Positions 50,146 through 58,749 of a DNA stretch of 64,000 nucleotides are shown here, one piece after another. This DNA comes from Nitratiruptor tergarcus DSM 16512 (lineage in GTDB: Bacteria; Campylobacterota; Campylobacteria; Campylobacterales; Nitratiruptoraceae): positions 1,674,001 to 1,738,000 of the forward strand of contig NZ_AP026671.1 of assembly GCF_027946175.1 (NCBI RefSeq). Direction: 5' to 3'. Made by a program: the position numbers and the translations under genes. Below the pieces are notes generated by a model. It saw nothing but the letters and a program-made list of their open reading frames with translations, was not told the DNA's origin and ran no database searches. Positions within the stretch are counted from its first letter, which is position 1. Every line of letters begins with the position of its first letter.

Positions 50146-53100
50146 ATGCTCAAAATCGCAATCGATAGAGGCGGAACATTTACAGATATCTATGCAGTTA
50201 TTGATGATAAACAGGTGATAACAAAAAAGATTTTGAGTGAAAGTCCTCTTTATGAGGATCCAAATAGCTATGGTGTGCAATTGATACTGGATGAAATGGG
50301 AGCTACGCTGGATGATATTGAGTGGATCCGGTTTGGTACCACGGTAGCTACCAATGCACTGCTTGAGCGCAAAGGGGTTGATCTTACATTTGTTGTGACA
50401 AAAGGATTTAGAGATATTTTAGAGATTCGCTACCAAAATAGAGCCGATCTCTTTGCGCTGGATATCAAAAAGCCTCAGCCTCTTTATAAAGAGGTGATTG
50501 AGGTTGATGAGCGAGTTATTCCCAAAGGAAGTGACTTTGAAGTGCTACAACCTCTGCAAGAAGTGCCAAAGCCAAAGCATAAGCATGTGGCTGTAATGTT
50601 TTTGCATAGCTACGGATTTGATGAGCATGAAAAACGTATCAAAGAGATATTACGTGAATTTGATGTAACAGTTTCAAGTGAAGTTATTCCCTTGCAAAAA
50701 GCAATCGATCGAGCAGATACTACAGTAGTGGATGCCTATTTAACACCAGTTGTGCAAGAGTATGTGCAAAAGATCCTCAAAAACCTAGACAAACAAAAAA
50801 ACATATATTTTATAAAAAGCGATGGAGGGCTTTGCAAGCCTGAAGAGTTTCGCGGCATCAACGCACTACTTAGTGGTCCGGCTGGCGGTGTGGTAGCCCT
50901 CTCAAGCATCTATGATGGAGTGCCACTCATTGGTTTTGATATGGGAGGAACGAGTACTGATGTGAGCCGCTATGATGGAAAAGTAGAGCTTAAAATGAGT
51001 GATGAGGTAGCGGGCTGCTACATCCACTATCCTATGGTAGATATTCACACAGTAGCAGCTGGAGGAGGCAGTAGACTTTTTGAGAAAGAGGGGATGTTGG
51101 TAGTAGGGCCTGAGAGTAGCGGGAGTGATCCGGGACCAGTATGTTATGGCAGAGGAGGAGAGCTGAGCATTAGCGATGCCAATGCGGTTACTGGTAGGCT
51201 TGAACCCGACTTTTTGCCAAAAGTCTTTGGAAAAAGCGGCAAGGAGCCTCTTGATATTGCAGCAGCCTGCAGTGCTTTTATGCCACTAGCAAAAAAGCTT
51301 GGAAAAGCGATAGAAGAGATAGCATTGGGCTTTATCGATGTAGCAAATGAGCATATGGCAAACGCAATTAAAGAGATAACTATCAAAAAGGGTTATGATC
51401 CCAAAGAGCATACGCTCTGCGTTTTTGGAGGAGCCGGTGGGCAGCATGCTGTGGGGGTGGCGAGAAAACTTGGCATCAAAAAGATCCTCATCCATCGCCA
51501 CAGTGGTATCCTCTCAGCTGTGGGTATCGCGTACGCTGATATCAAAACAGAGCGCATTGCAATGGCAAGCGGTAATCTCGAAGAGGATTTTGCAAAACTA
51601 GAGGCTGGAAGTGAGAGGTATCAAAAGTATAGAAGTCTCTTTGTGCGTTTTAAAGGTACTAATACATCTTTGGAAGTGCCTTATGAAAACTATAAAGAAC
51701 ACTTTTTAAAGCGCTACAAGCAGGTTTTTGGCTTTGTTCCTGTAGGGGAAATAGAGATAGAGAGTATCAAAGTAACACTCATCAAACCAACTGCCAAACC
51801 AAAACGCCCCAAAATTGCAGCAGGTACAGTAGAGCCAGTAAAAATGGGACGGGTCTACTTTGATGAGGGATGGCAAGAGGTGCCAATTTTTAATGAACTC
51901 AAAGCTGGGGCTACAATCCAAGGGCCAGCCCTTATCGCACTGGAGCACTCTATGGTAGTGCTTGATCAAAAAAGCCGCGCTTCAATTAATGAGTATGGAG
52001 ATATTCTCATAGAAGTAGAGCATGCAGAGCAAAGAGTTATCCAAGAGGCAAAACTCTCTCTTTTAGCAAATAGATTTGAGTTTATTGCCAAAAAGATGGG
52101 TGATATTTTGCAAAAAAGTGCAAAGAGCGTGAATATCAAAGAGCGTGCCGACTTTAGCTGCGCTATTTTTGATCCAGATGGCAATTTGATTGTCAACGCT
52201 CCCCATATTCCAGTACATCTTGGATCTATGAGCAGTGTGGTAAAAGCGATTATTGCCAAAGGGTACAAAAATGCCACATATATTACCAATGCTCCTTATG
52301 AGGGAGGCTCGCATCTGCCAGATATTACAGTAGCTACGCCCTATATTGAAGATGGCAAGACTCTTCTTTGGGTGGCAAGCCGCGGTCACCATGCAGATAT
52401 TGGAGGGAGTGTGCCTGGAAGTATGCCGCCATTTTCAAAGTTTTTACATGAAGAGGGGACAATTATAGAGAGCTTTGCAGTAGTAGAGGAGGGAGTATTT
52501 GCAGAAGAGATTTTGCGATCTATTTTTGAGAGTGCTGGTGCGAGAAATATTGAAGATAATATAAGTGATATAAAAGCGCAGATTGCAGCAAATATGGAGG
52601 GGATTCGTTCGCTCCTTCCTTTAAAAGAGGAGCTTTCTTGGTTTTTTCGTGCAATAAAAGAGGTGAGCGCAAGGAGCGTAAGAAGCTTTTTTGCTTCATT
52701 ACAAGCAGCAAGTGCCGAAGATTATCTTGATAACGGAGCAAAAGTTGCTTTGCAAGTCTATAAGAAAAATGGCAAAGTAGTTTTTGATTTTAGCAACTCA
52801 AGCCCGCAGCTGCTTTCTAATCAAAACGCCCCCTTTGCAGTGCTTAGAAGTGCAGTACTCTATGCCTTGCGCGTGATACTACAAAGAGATATTCCCCTCA
52901 ATGATGGAATATTGCAAGATATTGAGATTATCGCTCCAAAAGGGACGCTTCTCAATCCCGATAAGGAATTGGCAGTAGTTGGTGGCAATGTTACAACGAG
53001 CCAGCGCATAGTGGATGTGATATTTAAAGCTTTCAAAGTAGCTGCAGCAAGTCAAGGGTGCATGAATAATGTTATCTTTGGTAATGAGCGTTTTGGCTAC

Positions 53101-53523
53101 TACGAGACCATTGCAGGTGGGGCTGGAGCTACACCGCAAGCTCATGGGGCAAGTGGTGTGCATACACATATGACAAATACTAAGATTACAGATGTGGAAG
53201 TGATGGAGAGCCGCTTTCCTGTAATGATAGAAAAGTTTGCTTTAAGAAATGGTAGTGGGGGAGAGGGAAAATATAGGGGAGGAGATGGTGTAGAGCGTAT
53301 ATATCGCTTTTTGGAGCCAGTGGAAGTGAGTCTGCTTACAGAGCGAAGATCCTTTGCACCCTATGGTTTGTATGGGGGCAAAGAGGGAAAAAGGGGAGAG
53401 AACTATCTTGTGCGTGATGGAAAAACCTATAATCTTGGCGGTAAAGTCCACTTCTTTGCAAAAGAGGGAGACAAGCTCATAGTAAAAACGCCTGGAGGGG
53501 GTGGCTGGGGTACCACACAATAG
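50146..53523 (+). CDS. Fused hydantoinase A/B (5-oxoprolinase-type ATP-dependent amidohydrolase)
   Basis: A 1125-residue protein. Residues 1-510 or so are HyuA-like with an actin-like ATPase fold (DRGGTFTDIYAVI at the N-terminus, IGFDMGGTSTDVSRYDG near residue 265). Residues about 630-1125 are HyuB-like (NIKERADFSCAIFDPDGN, YEGGSHLPDITVATP, GNVTTSQRIVDVI, RYRGGDGVERIY is approximated by GEGKYRGGDGVERIY). Such proteins open 5-oxoproline or hydantoin rings with ATP. In bacteria the halves are more often separate genes; the fused form resembles eukaryotic 5-oxoprolinase and some bacterial ones. The precise substrate is open. Confidence 0.87.
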   Translation: MLKIAIDRGGTFTDIYAVIDDKQVITKKILSESPLYEDPNSYGVQLILDEMGATLDDIEWIRFGTTVATNALLERKGVDLTFVVTKGFRDILEIRYQNRADLFALDIKKPQPLYKEVIEVDERVIPKGSDFEVLQPLQEVPKPKHKHVAVMFLHSYGFDEHEKRIKEILREFDVTVSSEVIPLQKAIDRADTTVVDAYLTPVVQEYVQKILKNLDKQKNIYFIKSDGGLCKPEEFRGINALLSGPAGGVVALSSIYDGVPLIGFDMGGTSTDVSRYDGKVELKMSDEVAGCYIHYPMVDIHTVAAGGGSRLFEKEGMLVVGPESSGSDPGPVCYGRGGELSISDANAVTGRLEPDFLPKVFGKSGKEPLDIAAACSAFMPLAKKLGKAIEEIALGFIDVANEHMANAIKEITIKKGYDPKEHTLCVFGGAGGQHAVGVARKLGIKKILIHRHSGILSAVGIAYADIKTERIAMASGNLEEDFAKLEAGSERYQKYRSLFVRFKGTNTSLEVPYENYKEHFLKRYKQVFGFVPVGEIEIESIKVTLIKPTAKPKRPKIAAGTVEPVKMGRVYFDEGWQEVPIFNELKAGATIQGPALIALEHSMVVLDQKSRASINEYGDILIEVEHAEQRVIQEAKLSLLANRFEFIAKKMGDILQKSAKSVNIKERADFSCAIFDPDGNLIVNAPHIPVHLGSMSSVVKAIIAKGYKNATYITNAPYEGGSHLPDITVATPYIEDGKTLLWVASRGHHADIGGSVPGSMPPFSKFLHEEGTIIESFAVVEEGVFAEEILRSIFESAGARNIEDNISDIKAQIAANMEGIRSLLPLKEELSWFFRAIKEVSARSVRSFFASLQAASAEDYLDNGAKVALQVYKKNGKVVFDFSNSSPQLLSNQNAPFAVLRSAVLYALRVILQRDIPLNDGILQDIEIIAPKGTLLNPDKELAVVGGNVTTSQRIVDVIFKAFKVAAASQGCMNNVIFGNERFGYYETIAGGAGATPQAHGASGVHTHMTNTKITDVEVMESRFPVMIEKFALRNGSGGEGKYRGGDGVERIYRFLEPVEVSLLTERRSFAPYGLYGGKEGKRGENYLVRDGKTYNLGGKVHFFAKEGDKLIVKTPGGGGWGTTQ

Positions 53524-53583
53524 CCACAAAATCGCCTAAAAATTGCCACTTTCCTTTGTTAGAATTTTTCAAAAGGAGTGGCA

Positions 53584-55710
53584 ATGGATCTACAGTTTCC
53601 AAAAGCAATTATCAAACGAGATGGGAGTGTCGAGGAGTTTCGTGCCTATAAGATTGAAGATGCGATAAAAGCTGCTTTTGATAGTGTGCTTACTCCCTAT
53701 GATCGCAAAGTATTTGAGAGTGTTTTGATTCGCATTAGCTTTGATGAGGTCAAAGCTGTCGAAGAGATACAAGATATCATTGAGTATGAGCTCTTTCGTG
53801 CTGGCTATTTTGATGTGATGAAATCTTTCATCACCTATCGCTTCTTGCACAAGATGCAGCGAGAGCAGATCTTGGGACTCACTCCTGATACCACCTATAT
53901 AAATACTTCTAGTGCCGTTGAGGAGTATATCAATAAAAGCGATTGGCGTATCAATGCCAATGCCAATACGGGCTACTCCAATGCTGGACTTGTGAATAAT
54001 TTGGCTGGAAAAGTTATAGCAAATTATTGGTTAGATAAAGTCTATAGCCCAGAAGAGGGGGCTGCACATAGAAATGGAGATATTCATATACACGATCTCG
54101 ATTGCCTCACAGGATATTGTGCTGGATGGAGTCTGAGAGTTTTACTCAATGAGGGCTTCAATGGCGTAAGAGGAAGGGTTGAGAGCAAACCGCCCAACCA
54201 CTTTCGCACAGCCCTTGGGCAGATGGCAAACTTTTTAGGGATTTTACAGAGTGAGTGGGCTGGTGCGCAAGCCTTTAGCTCCTTTGATACTTACCTAGCT
54301 CCCTATGTATTTAAAGATAATTTGAGTTATGAAGAGGTAAAGGAGGCAATTCGTAGTTTTGTTTACAACCTCAATGTGCCTGCACGCTGGGGACAGAGCC
54401 CATTTACCAATATCACAATAGACTGGACTGTGCCACAAGATTTGGCTGATCAGATTCCAACCAAAAATGATAGACATCTCTTTGAAGAGGTAGCAAATGA
54501 TCCAAAAATTGTAAAAAAAGCGATGGAGCGCGGAGTAGCCTCTCCTTTGCAGCTTACTTATAAGCATTTTCAAAAAGAGATGCATCTCATTAATAGAGCC
54601 TTTTATGAGGTAATGACTGAAGGGGATAAAACAGGTCAGCCTTTTACTTTTCCAATCCCTACGGTGAATATCACAGAAGACTTTGACTGGTATGGAGAAA
54701 ATACAGATATTTTGTTTGAAAATACCGCAAAAATTGGGAGCAGTTACTTTCAAAACTTTATTGGTAGCCAATATATCATAGATCCAGAAACTGGAGAAAA
54801 GAGAGAAAACCCTGATAGCTATAAACCAAATGCCGTAAGAAGTATGTGTTGCAGGCTGCAGCTTGATCTGCGTGAGCTCCTTCGACGTGGAAACGGACTT
54901 TTTGGTAGCGCTGAGATGACAGGAAGTATAGGGGTAGTAACTATCAATATGGCGCGTCTTGGCTATCGCTTTAAAGGAGATAGAGTAGGACTCTTTAAAG
55001 AGCTGAAGCGCCTTATGGATATAGCAAAAAGTACACTAGAAAAGAAGAGAGCTTTTATTAATGAGATGTTTGCTAGGGGGCTTTATCCCTACACCAAGCG
55101 GTATCTCAAAGATTTTAATAACCATTTCTCTACAATTGGTGTGAATGGTATAAATGAGATGATTCGCAATTTTACAGATGATAAAGAGGATATTACTACT
55201 GCTTATGGCATAGAATTTGCCAAAGATGTGCTCGATTTCATGCGCCAAAAATTAAAGAGCTATCAAGAAGAGACTGGCAATCTTTACAATCTCGAAGCAA
55301 CACCAGCAGAAGGGACAACTTACAGATTTGCCAAAGAGGATAAGAAGCGTTATCCAGATATTTTGCAAGCTGGCTTTGGAGAAAATATCTATTATACAAA
55401 CTCTTCGCAACTGCCAGTGGGTTTTACCGATGATCCCTTTGAAGCTCTAGAACTGCAAGATGATCTGCAGTGTAAATATACAGGCGGAACGGTGTTGCAT
55501 CTGTATATGAGTGAAAAGATCAGCAGTGCTGAAGCTGCAAGAAAACTTGTCAAGTCTGTCATAGAAAATTTTCGGTTACCTTATATAACAGTTACACCAC
55601 TTTTTAGTGTATGTCCAAAACATGGATATTTACAGGGGGAACATGAGTTTTGTCCGCTCTGTGATGAAGAACTTATCCAAGAATATTTAAAGGAGGCAGA
55701 AGATGTATAG
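53584..55710 (+). CDS. nrdD: Anaerobic (class III) ribonucleotide reductase NrdD, lacking its glycyl-radical tail
   Basis: A 708-residue oxygen-sensitive enzyme. An ATP-cone is at the N-terminus (PKAIIKRDGSVEEFRAYKIE) and the ten-stranded barrel follows, with NGDIHIHDLDCL near residue 165 and the TPAEGTTYRFAKEDKKR segment near 580. It ends at SVCPKHGYLQGEHEFCPLCD, the zinc-site region (two CxxC-like groups). In E. coli NrdD this is followed by a second zinc CxxC and the glycyl-radical loop RVxGY. Here the frame stops after the first zinc cysteines and the radical loop is encoded by the next gene. AAAAGGAG precedes the ATG at 53584; a GTG at 53578 is less likely. Confidence 0.93.
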   Translation: MDLQFPKAIIKRDGSVEEFRAYKIEDAIKAAFDSVLTPYDRKVFESVLIRISFDEVKAVEEIQDIIEYELFRAGYFDVMKSFITYRFLHKMQREQILGLTPDTTYINTSSAVEEYINKSDWRINANANTGYSNAGLVNNLAGKVIANYWLDKVYSPEEGAAHRNGDIHIHDLDCLTGYCAGWSLRVLLNEGFNGVRGRVESKPPNHFRTALGQMANFLGILQSEWAGAQAFSSFDTYLAPYVFKDNLSYEEVKEAIRSFVYNLNVPARWGQSPFTNITIDWTVPQDLADQIPTKNDRHLFEEVANDPKIVKKAMERGVASPLQLTYKHFQKEMHLINRAFYEVMTEGDKTGQPFTFPIPTVNITEDFDWYGENTDILFENTAKIGSSYFQNFIGSQYIIDPETGEKRENPDSYKPNAVRSMCCRLQLDLRELLRRGNGLFGSAEMTGSIGVVTINMARLGYRFKGDRVGLFKELKRLMDIAKSTLEKKRAFINEMFARGLYPYTKRYLKDFNNHFSTIGVNGINEMIRNFTDDKEDITTAYGIEFAKDVLDFMRQKLKSYQEETGNLYNLEATPAEGTTYRFAKEDKKRYPDILQAGFGENIYYTNSSQLPVGFTDDPFEALELQDDLQCKYTGGTVLHLYMSEKISSAEAARKLVKSVIENFRLPYITVTPLFSVCPKHGYLQGEHEFCPLCDEELIQEYLKEAEDV

Positions 55711-55873
55711 AGAAGAAATTCTTAAAAAATTAGCACATAAACGCACAAAATGTATGGTCTATACAAGAGTAATGGGATATCATAGACCAGTAGAGAGTTT
55801 TAACATAGGCAAAAAGGGAGAGCATAAAGAGCGTACCTATTTTAAAGAGGAGCAATGCAAGGCGATGGTATAA
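55703..55873 (+). CDS. Detached glycyl-radical domain of the class III ribonucleotide reductase
   Basis: A 56-residue peptide. It matches the last part of NrdD: RTKCMVYTRVMGYHRPVESF, then NIGKKGEHKERTYF. The RVMGY motif corresponds to the radical glycine of E. coli NrdD (RxxGYLG) and FNIGKKGEHKER to its FNRGKQEEVKRR tail. It starts at an ATG 8 bp inside the end of nrdD in another frame, with a strong AAGGAGG six bases before it, so it is a designed start and not a frameshift scar. Only one cysteine of a zinc pair is present in it. It overlaps nrdG by 19 bp. It would have to dock into NrdD to place the radical. Confidence 0.85.
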   Translation: MYREEILKKLAHKRTKCMVYTRVMGYHRPVESFNIGKKGEHKERTYFKEEQCKAMV

Positions 55874-56538
55874 AAATTTATGATCTTACCTCTTTTACAC
55901 TGCTAGATTTTCCAGATACTCCAGCGGCTATTCTTTGGCTTGCTGGATGTAATATGCGTTGCCCCTACTGTCATAATCCAGACATTGTATATGGAAAGAA
56001 TGAAAAAGATTTTAATGCAGTAGTCCAGTTTTTAAAAAAAAGAAGAGGTTTGCTTGAAGGAGTGGTTATTAGTGGAGGAGAACCAACAATTCATAAAGAT
56101 ATAGAAACTATTTGCGCTACGATTAAAGATCTTGGATACAAGATCAAACTTGATACCAACGGAAGCCTTCCACAGGTGTTAGAGCAGCTTTTAGCAAAAG
56201 ATCTGCTAGATTTTATAGCTATCGATTTTAAAGCTCCCAAGAGTAAATTTCTTGCAATTACCAAATCAAAATCTTATGAAAATCTCATTGAGAGTCTCCA
56301 TCTTCTCAATCGCTATCGTATTCCTTATCAGGTGCGCACTACCGTGCATACAGATCTTTTAGATGAGAGGGATATTGAAGAGATTATAGCGCTTCTTGAA
56401 CAGATTGGATACACTAAAACCTACTATATACAAAACTTTATAAATTTGGGAAAAACTTTGTTACCACTACCAGAGCAAAAGAGAAAGCTCTTGCAAAACT
56501 TTAAAGCAAGCTTTCCTATTGCTTATCGCAATTTTTAG
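55855..56538 (+). CDS. nrdG: Anaerobic ribonucleotide reductase activase NrdG
   Basis: A 227-residue radical SAM activase with the motif CNMRCPYCHNPD near residue 31 and ISGGEPTIHKD near residue 77. It makes the glycyl radical, here presumably on the small peptide encoded just upstream, with which its start overlaps by 19 bp. It ends in a 4-bp convergent overlap with upp. Confidence 0.92.
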   Translation: MQGDGIKIYDLTSFTLLDFPDTPAAILWLAGCNMRCPYCHNPDIVYGKNEKDFNAVVQFLKKRRGLLEGVVISGGEPTIHKDIETICATIKDLGYKIKLDTNGSLPQVLEQLLAKDLLDFIAIDFKAPKSKFLAITKSKSYENLIESLHLLNRYRIPYQVRTTVHTDLLDERDIEEIIALLEQIGYTKTYYIQNFINLGKTLLPLPEQKRKLLQNFKASFPIAYRNF

Positions 56539-57149
56539 GTGTGAAATGCTCTATCCCCTGCATCACCAAGACCTGGAATAATATATTTTTGCTCATTGAG
56601 ATATGCATCTATTTGTGCGATATGGATATGGGCATTGGGATGGTTAGCATTTGTATACTCTAGACCCTCTTTGACACCAACTATATGCAAAGTTGTGATA
56701 GAAGCTGGTTTTTTTGCTGCGAGGATATCAAGAGCACTTTTGAGTGATCCTCCCGTGGCTACCATAGGATCGACGATGATGATATTTTTGCCCTCAATAT
56801 CAGGTAAGCGGGTATAGTAGAGTTTTGCTTCAAATGTGGTCTCATCACGTTTCATAGCTAAAAATCCACCCCTTGCATAGGGAAAAAGCTCCAGTAACCC
56901 CTCTTGCATAGGAAGAGCTGCGCGTAAAATTGCTACGACAACAATATTTTCTTGCTCTATAAAACTAAACTCTTTTTGCCCAATCCATGTAGGGATGCTC
57001 TTTTTGGTAAGAGAGAAACTACACGCTTCCATACAGAGAAGTTGAGCTAAGAGTTTGAGGTTGTGCCGAAACTCTTTTGGAGTGATGCGAATATCTCGAA
57101 GTCTATTGACAAGGTCTTTAATGAGAGGGTTTTTTGATTGGGAGATCAT
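56535..57149 (-). CDS. upp: Uracil phosphoribosyltransferase
   Basis: A 204-residue salvage enzyme making UMP from uracil and PRPP. It has VAILRAALPMQEG near residue 80, the PRPP loop IIIVDPMVATGGSLKSA near residue 127 and a C-terminal PGLGDAGDRAFHT uracil-binding tail. Its ATG overlaps the stop of the MazF-type toxin gene by 4 bp, so it is translated from the toxin-antitoxin transcript. Confidence 0.95.
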   Translation of the reverse strand: MISQSKNPLIKDLVNRLRDIRITPKEFRHNLKLLAQLLCMEACSFSLTKKSIPTWIGQKEFSFIEQENIVVVAILRAALPMQEGLLELFPYARGGFLAMKRDETTFEAKLYYTRLPDIEGKNIIIVDPMVATGGSLKSALDILAAKKPASITTLHIVGVKEGLEYTNANHPNAHIHIAQIDAYLNEQKYIIPGLGDAGDRAFHT

Positions 57150-57499
57150 GCATAATCCTTTAATCCTAAAATAAGTGTAATTTGATATTCTAGAGCAAAA
57201 AGCTCTTTTTGGGTGAGATGAGTAAGAGGTTGTGGTATGATTCTTTTTTTATCAATGGCGCGGATTTGATCGCATAATATGTCAGAATCTTGTTCCAATC
57301 TATCTCTTTTTTGTATGCGAAATCGTAATGGATAGGCATTATTGATAAGTTTTGTACTCAGTGGCAGTATAATGATTGTGGGGTGCTCAATCTCATTGAG
57401 AAAATCTGTTTGAAAAATGAGTACAGGTCTTAATTTGTCTACTTCATTGCCTCTTTTTGGATTGAGATTGGCAAGATAGATCTCTCCTCGTTTATACAT
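57146..57499 (-). CDS. MazF/PemK-type toxin
   Basis: A 117-residue protein with the MazF/PemK pattern: the N-terminal RGEIYLANLNPKRGNEVDKL, RPVLIFQTD, IIILPLSTKL and a central CDQIRAIDKKRI. This family cuts mRNA at short sequences. The gene overlaps the antitoxin gene upstream by 8 bp and upp downstream by 4 bp. Confidence 0.88.
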   Translation of the reverse strand: MYKRGEIYLANLNPKRGNEVDKLRPVLIFQTDFLNEIEHPTIIILPLSTKLINNAYPLRFRIQKRDRLEQDSDILCDQIRAIDKKRIIPQPLTHLTQKELFALEYQITLILGLKDYA

Positions 57500-57734
57500 T
57501 TTCTAAACCATCATCGATAGTATTTTCTAAATCTTCTATCATATTCGCACTCTCTTTTCTTATATTGAGTGAGGCTTGCTGTATCTGTCTCTTTATGTTT
57601 TGTAAAGCAATCTTTTTTTCATACTCTTTTATGGCTCTTCGGATAAGTTCGCTTTTGCTCAGTTTGAGTTTTCGTGAGAGGTTTGTGATCTCTTCAAAAA
57701 GCTTTTCATCTGTTTTGAGTGTAATTGTTTTCAT
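57492..57734 (-). CDS. Ribbon-helix-helix antitoxin of the MazF-type toxin
   Basis: An 80-residue protein. The N-terminal half has a CopG/ribbon-helix-helix pattern (KTITLKTDEKLFEEI, then LKLSKSELIRRAIKEYEK) for DNA binding; the C-terminal half is a charged helix expected to wrap the toxin. The ATG at 57734 with AAAGGAG before it is chosen over an upstream in-frame start because the operator lies in that extension. Confidence 0.82.
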   Translation of the reverse strand: MKTITLKTDEKLFEEITNLSRKLKLSKSELIRRAIKEYEKKIALQNIKRQIQQASLNIRKESANMIEDLENTIDDGLENV

Positions 57735-57748
57735 AATTACTCCTTTTG

Positions 57749-57770
57749 GTATTACTATTATAAGTAATAC
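57749..57770 (-). promoter_or_regulatory. Palindromic operator over the toxin-antitoxin promoter
   Basis: GTATTACT-ATTATA-AGTAATAC is a perfect 8-bp inverted repeat with a 6-bp spacer. The spacer read on the - strand is TATAAT, the likely -10 of the antitoxin-toxin-upp transcript, so a bound ribbon-helix-helix protein would block it. Confidence 0.75.
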
Positions 57771-57814
57771 AATATTTTTTTGCAAGTTATGTTGCACTGC
57801 TTTGAAAAAAGCTG

Positions 57815-57823
57815 TGTTATAAT
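57815..57823 (+). promoter_or_regulatory. Extended -10 promoter for the KaiC-like / reverse gyrase genes
   Basis: TGTTATAAT is a TGnTATAAT extended -10, about 24 bp before the start codon of the KaiC-like gene. No obvious -35 at the usual distance. Confidence 0.5.
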
Positions 57824-57846
57824 TTTTAAAAACCGAAGGAGTCTCT

Positions 57847-58734
57847 ATGGCCCAAGAGTCCCAAAACCAGCAAGATTATAGCTATCAAGAGCCAGAAGTA
57901 ATTAAAGAGGCTATCTATGTTGGCTCAAAAGCTTTAGAAAAGGCGCCCGAACTTATTGGTGTACCAACAGGAATTGAGGGACTAGATGATCTCTTTTTTA
58001 CCGTCAAGGAAGTAAAGGGAAAGCTTCAGAAGGTCTCTCTTGGAGGCATTCCCAGATACAGCGTCTTTAACATTACAGGAGTGAGCGATACAGGTAAAAG
58101 TCTTATGGTGGAGCAGTTTGCTATTGAGCAGGCGAGGAAAGGGGAGAAAGTTGCCTTCATCACTGTCGAGACACCGGCAAATTTTGTGGCTTCCTCTTTG
58201 AAATATCGAGCTTTAGCTATGGGATACAATTTTGATGAATTCCAAGACAATATCATTCTCATTGATGCAGCTTCCAACTACAAACTTCGTGAGTATGTGC
58301 CAGATCTCTTGGCAACGCTTGCATATGCCATCAAGGAGTATAAGATAAACTTTACTGTTATTGACTCTGTAACAGGGCTTTTTGAAAACAAGGAGATGAT
58401 GGCGAGAGCCATTGTACGAAGGGTCTTTAATTTTATGAAAAAGTGGTATCAGACGGCTCTTTTTGTCAGCCAAAAGCGAAGCGGCCATGAGGAGCTCAGT
58501 GCTGAGGCTGCGGGGGGATATGCAGTGGGGCATATTGTTGACGGTACGATGGTGTTGGCAAAAGAGCTGATTTCTAGTCAGTATCAAGCAAGAATGTATA
58601 AAGCAAAGCTGGGAGATGTGGTGCGACTCTTTCGGATTGATGGATGTCGTATGAGTGGTCACGATACAAAGACCCATTACATGGAGATTAGTGAAACAGG
58701 GCTTGTGAAAATTTTAGCTCCAATTGGTGAATAA
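57847..58734 (+). CDS. KaiC/RecA-superfamily ATPase (archaeal-type KaiC domain protein)
   Basis: A 295-residue single-domain ATPase. Residues 38-60 have the KaiC entry pattern (GVPTGIEGLDDLFF). Walker A is GVSDTGKS near residue 78, Walker B FTVIDSVTG near residue 175, and a GGYAVGHIVDGTMVLAKE segment follows. Proteins of this kind are mainly archaeal and are grouped in KaiC families of unknown role. A partner regulator gene lies 15 bp downstream and reverse gyrase follows, as a likely three-gene operon. It is not the circadian KaiC. Confidence 0.85.
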   Translation: MAQESQNQQDYSYQEPEVIKEAIYVGSKALEKAPELIGVPTGIEGLDDLFFTVKEVKGKLQKVSLGGIPRYSVFNITGVSDTGKSLMVEQFAIEQARKGEKVAFITVETPANFVASSLKYRALAMGYNFDEFQDNIILIDAASNYKLREYVPDLLATLAYAIKEYKINFTVIDSVTGLFENKEMMARAIVRRVFNFMKKWYQTALFVSQKRSGHEELSAEAAGGYAVGHIVDGTMVLAKELISSQYQARMYKAKLGDVVRLFRIDGCRMSGHDTKTHYMEISETGLVKILAPIGE

Positions 58735-58749
58735 AAAAAGGAGGCAAAA

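Noticed and set aside
53578-55873. Treating nrdD plus the small downstream frame as a frameshifted single gene
   Set aside because: The small frame has its own ATG and a strong AAGGAGG at the right distance, and there is no slippery run at the overlap; a separate peptide explains the sequence better.
57735-57797. A longer antitoxin start at 57797
   Set aside because: It would translate through the operator and promoter; the ATG at 57734 has a good AAAGGAG.
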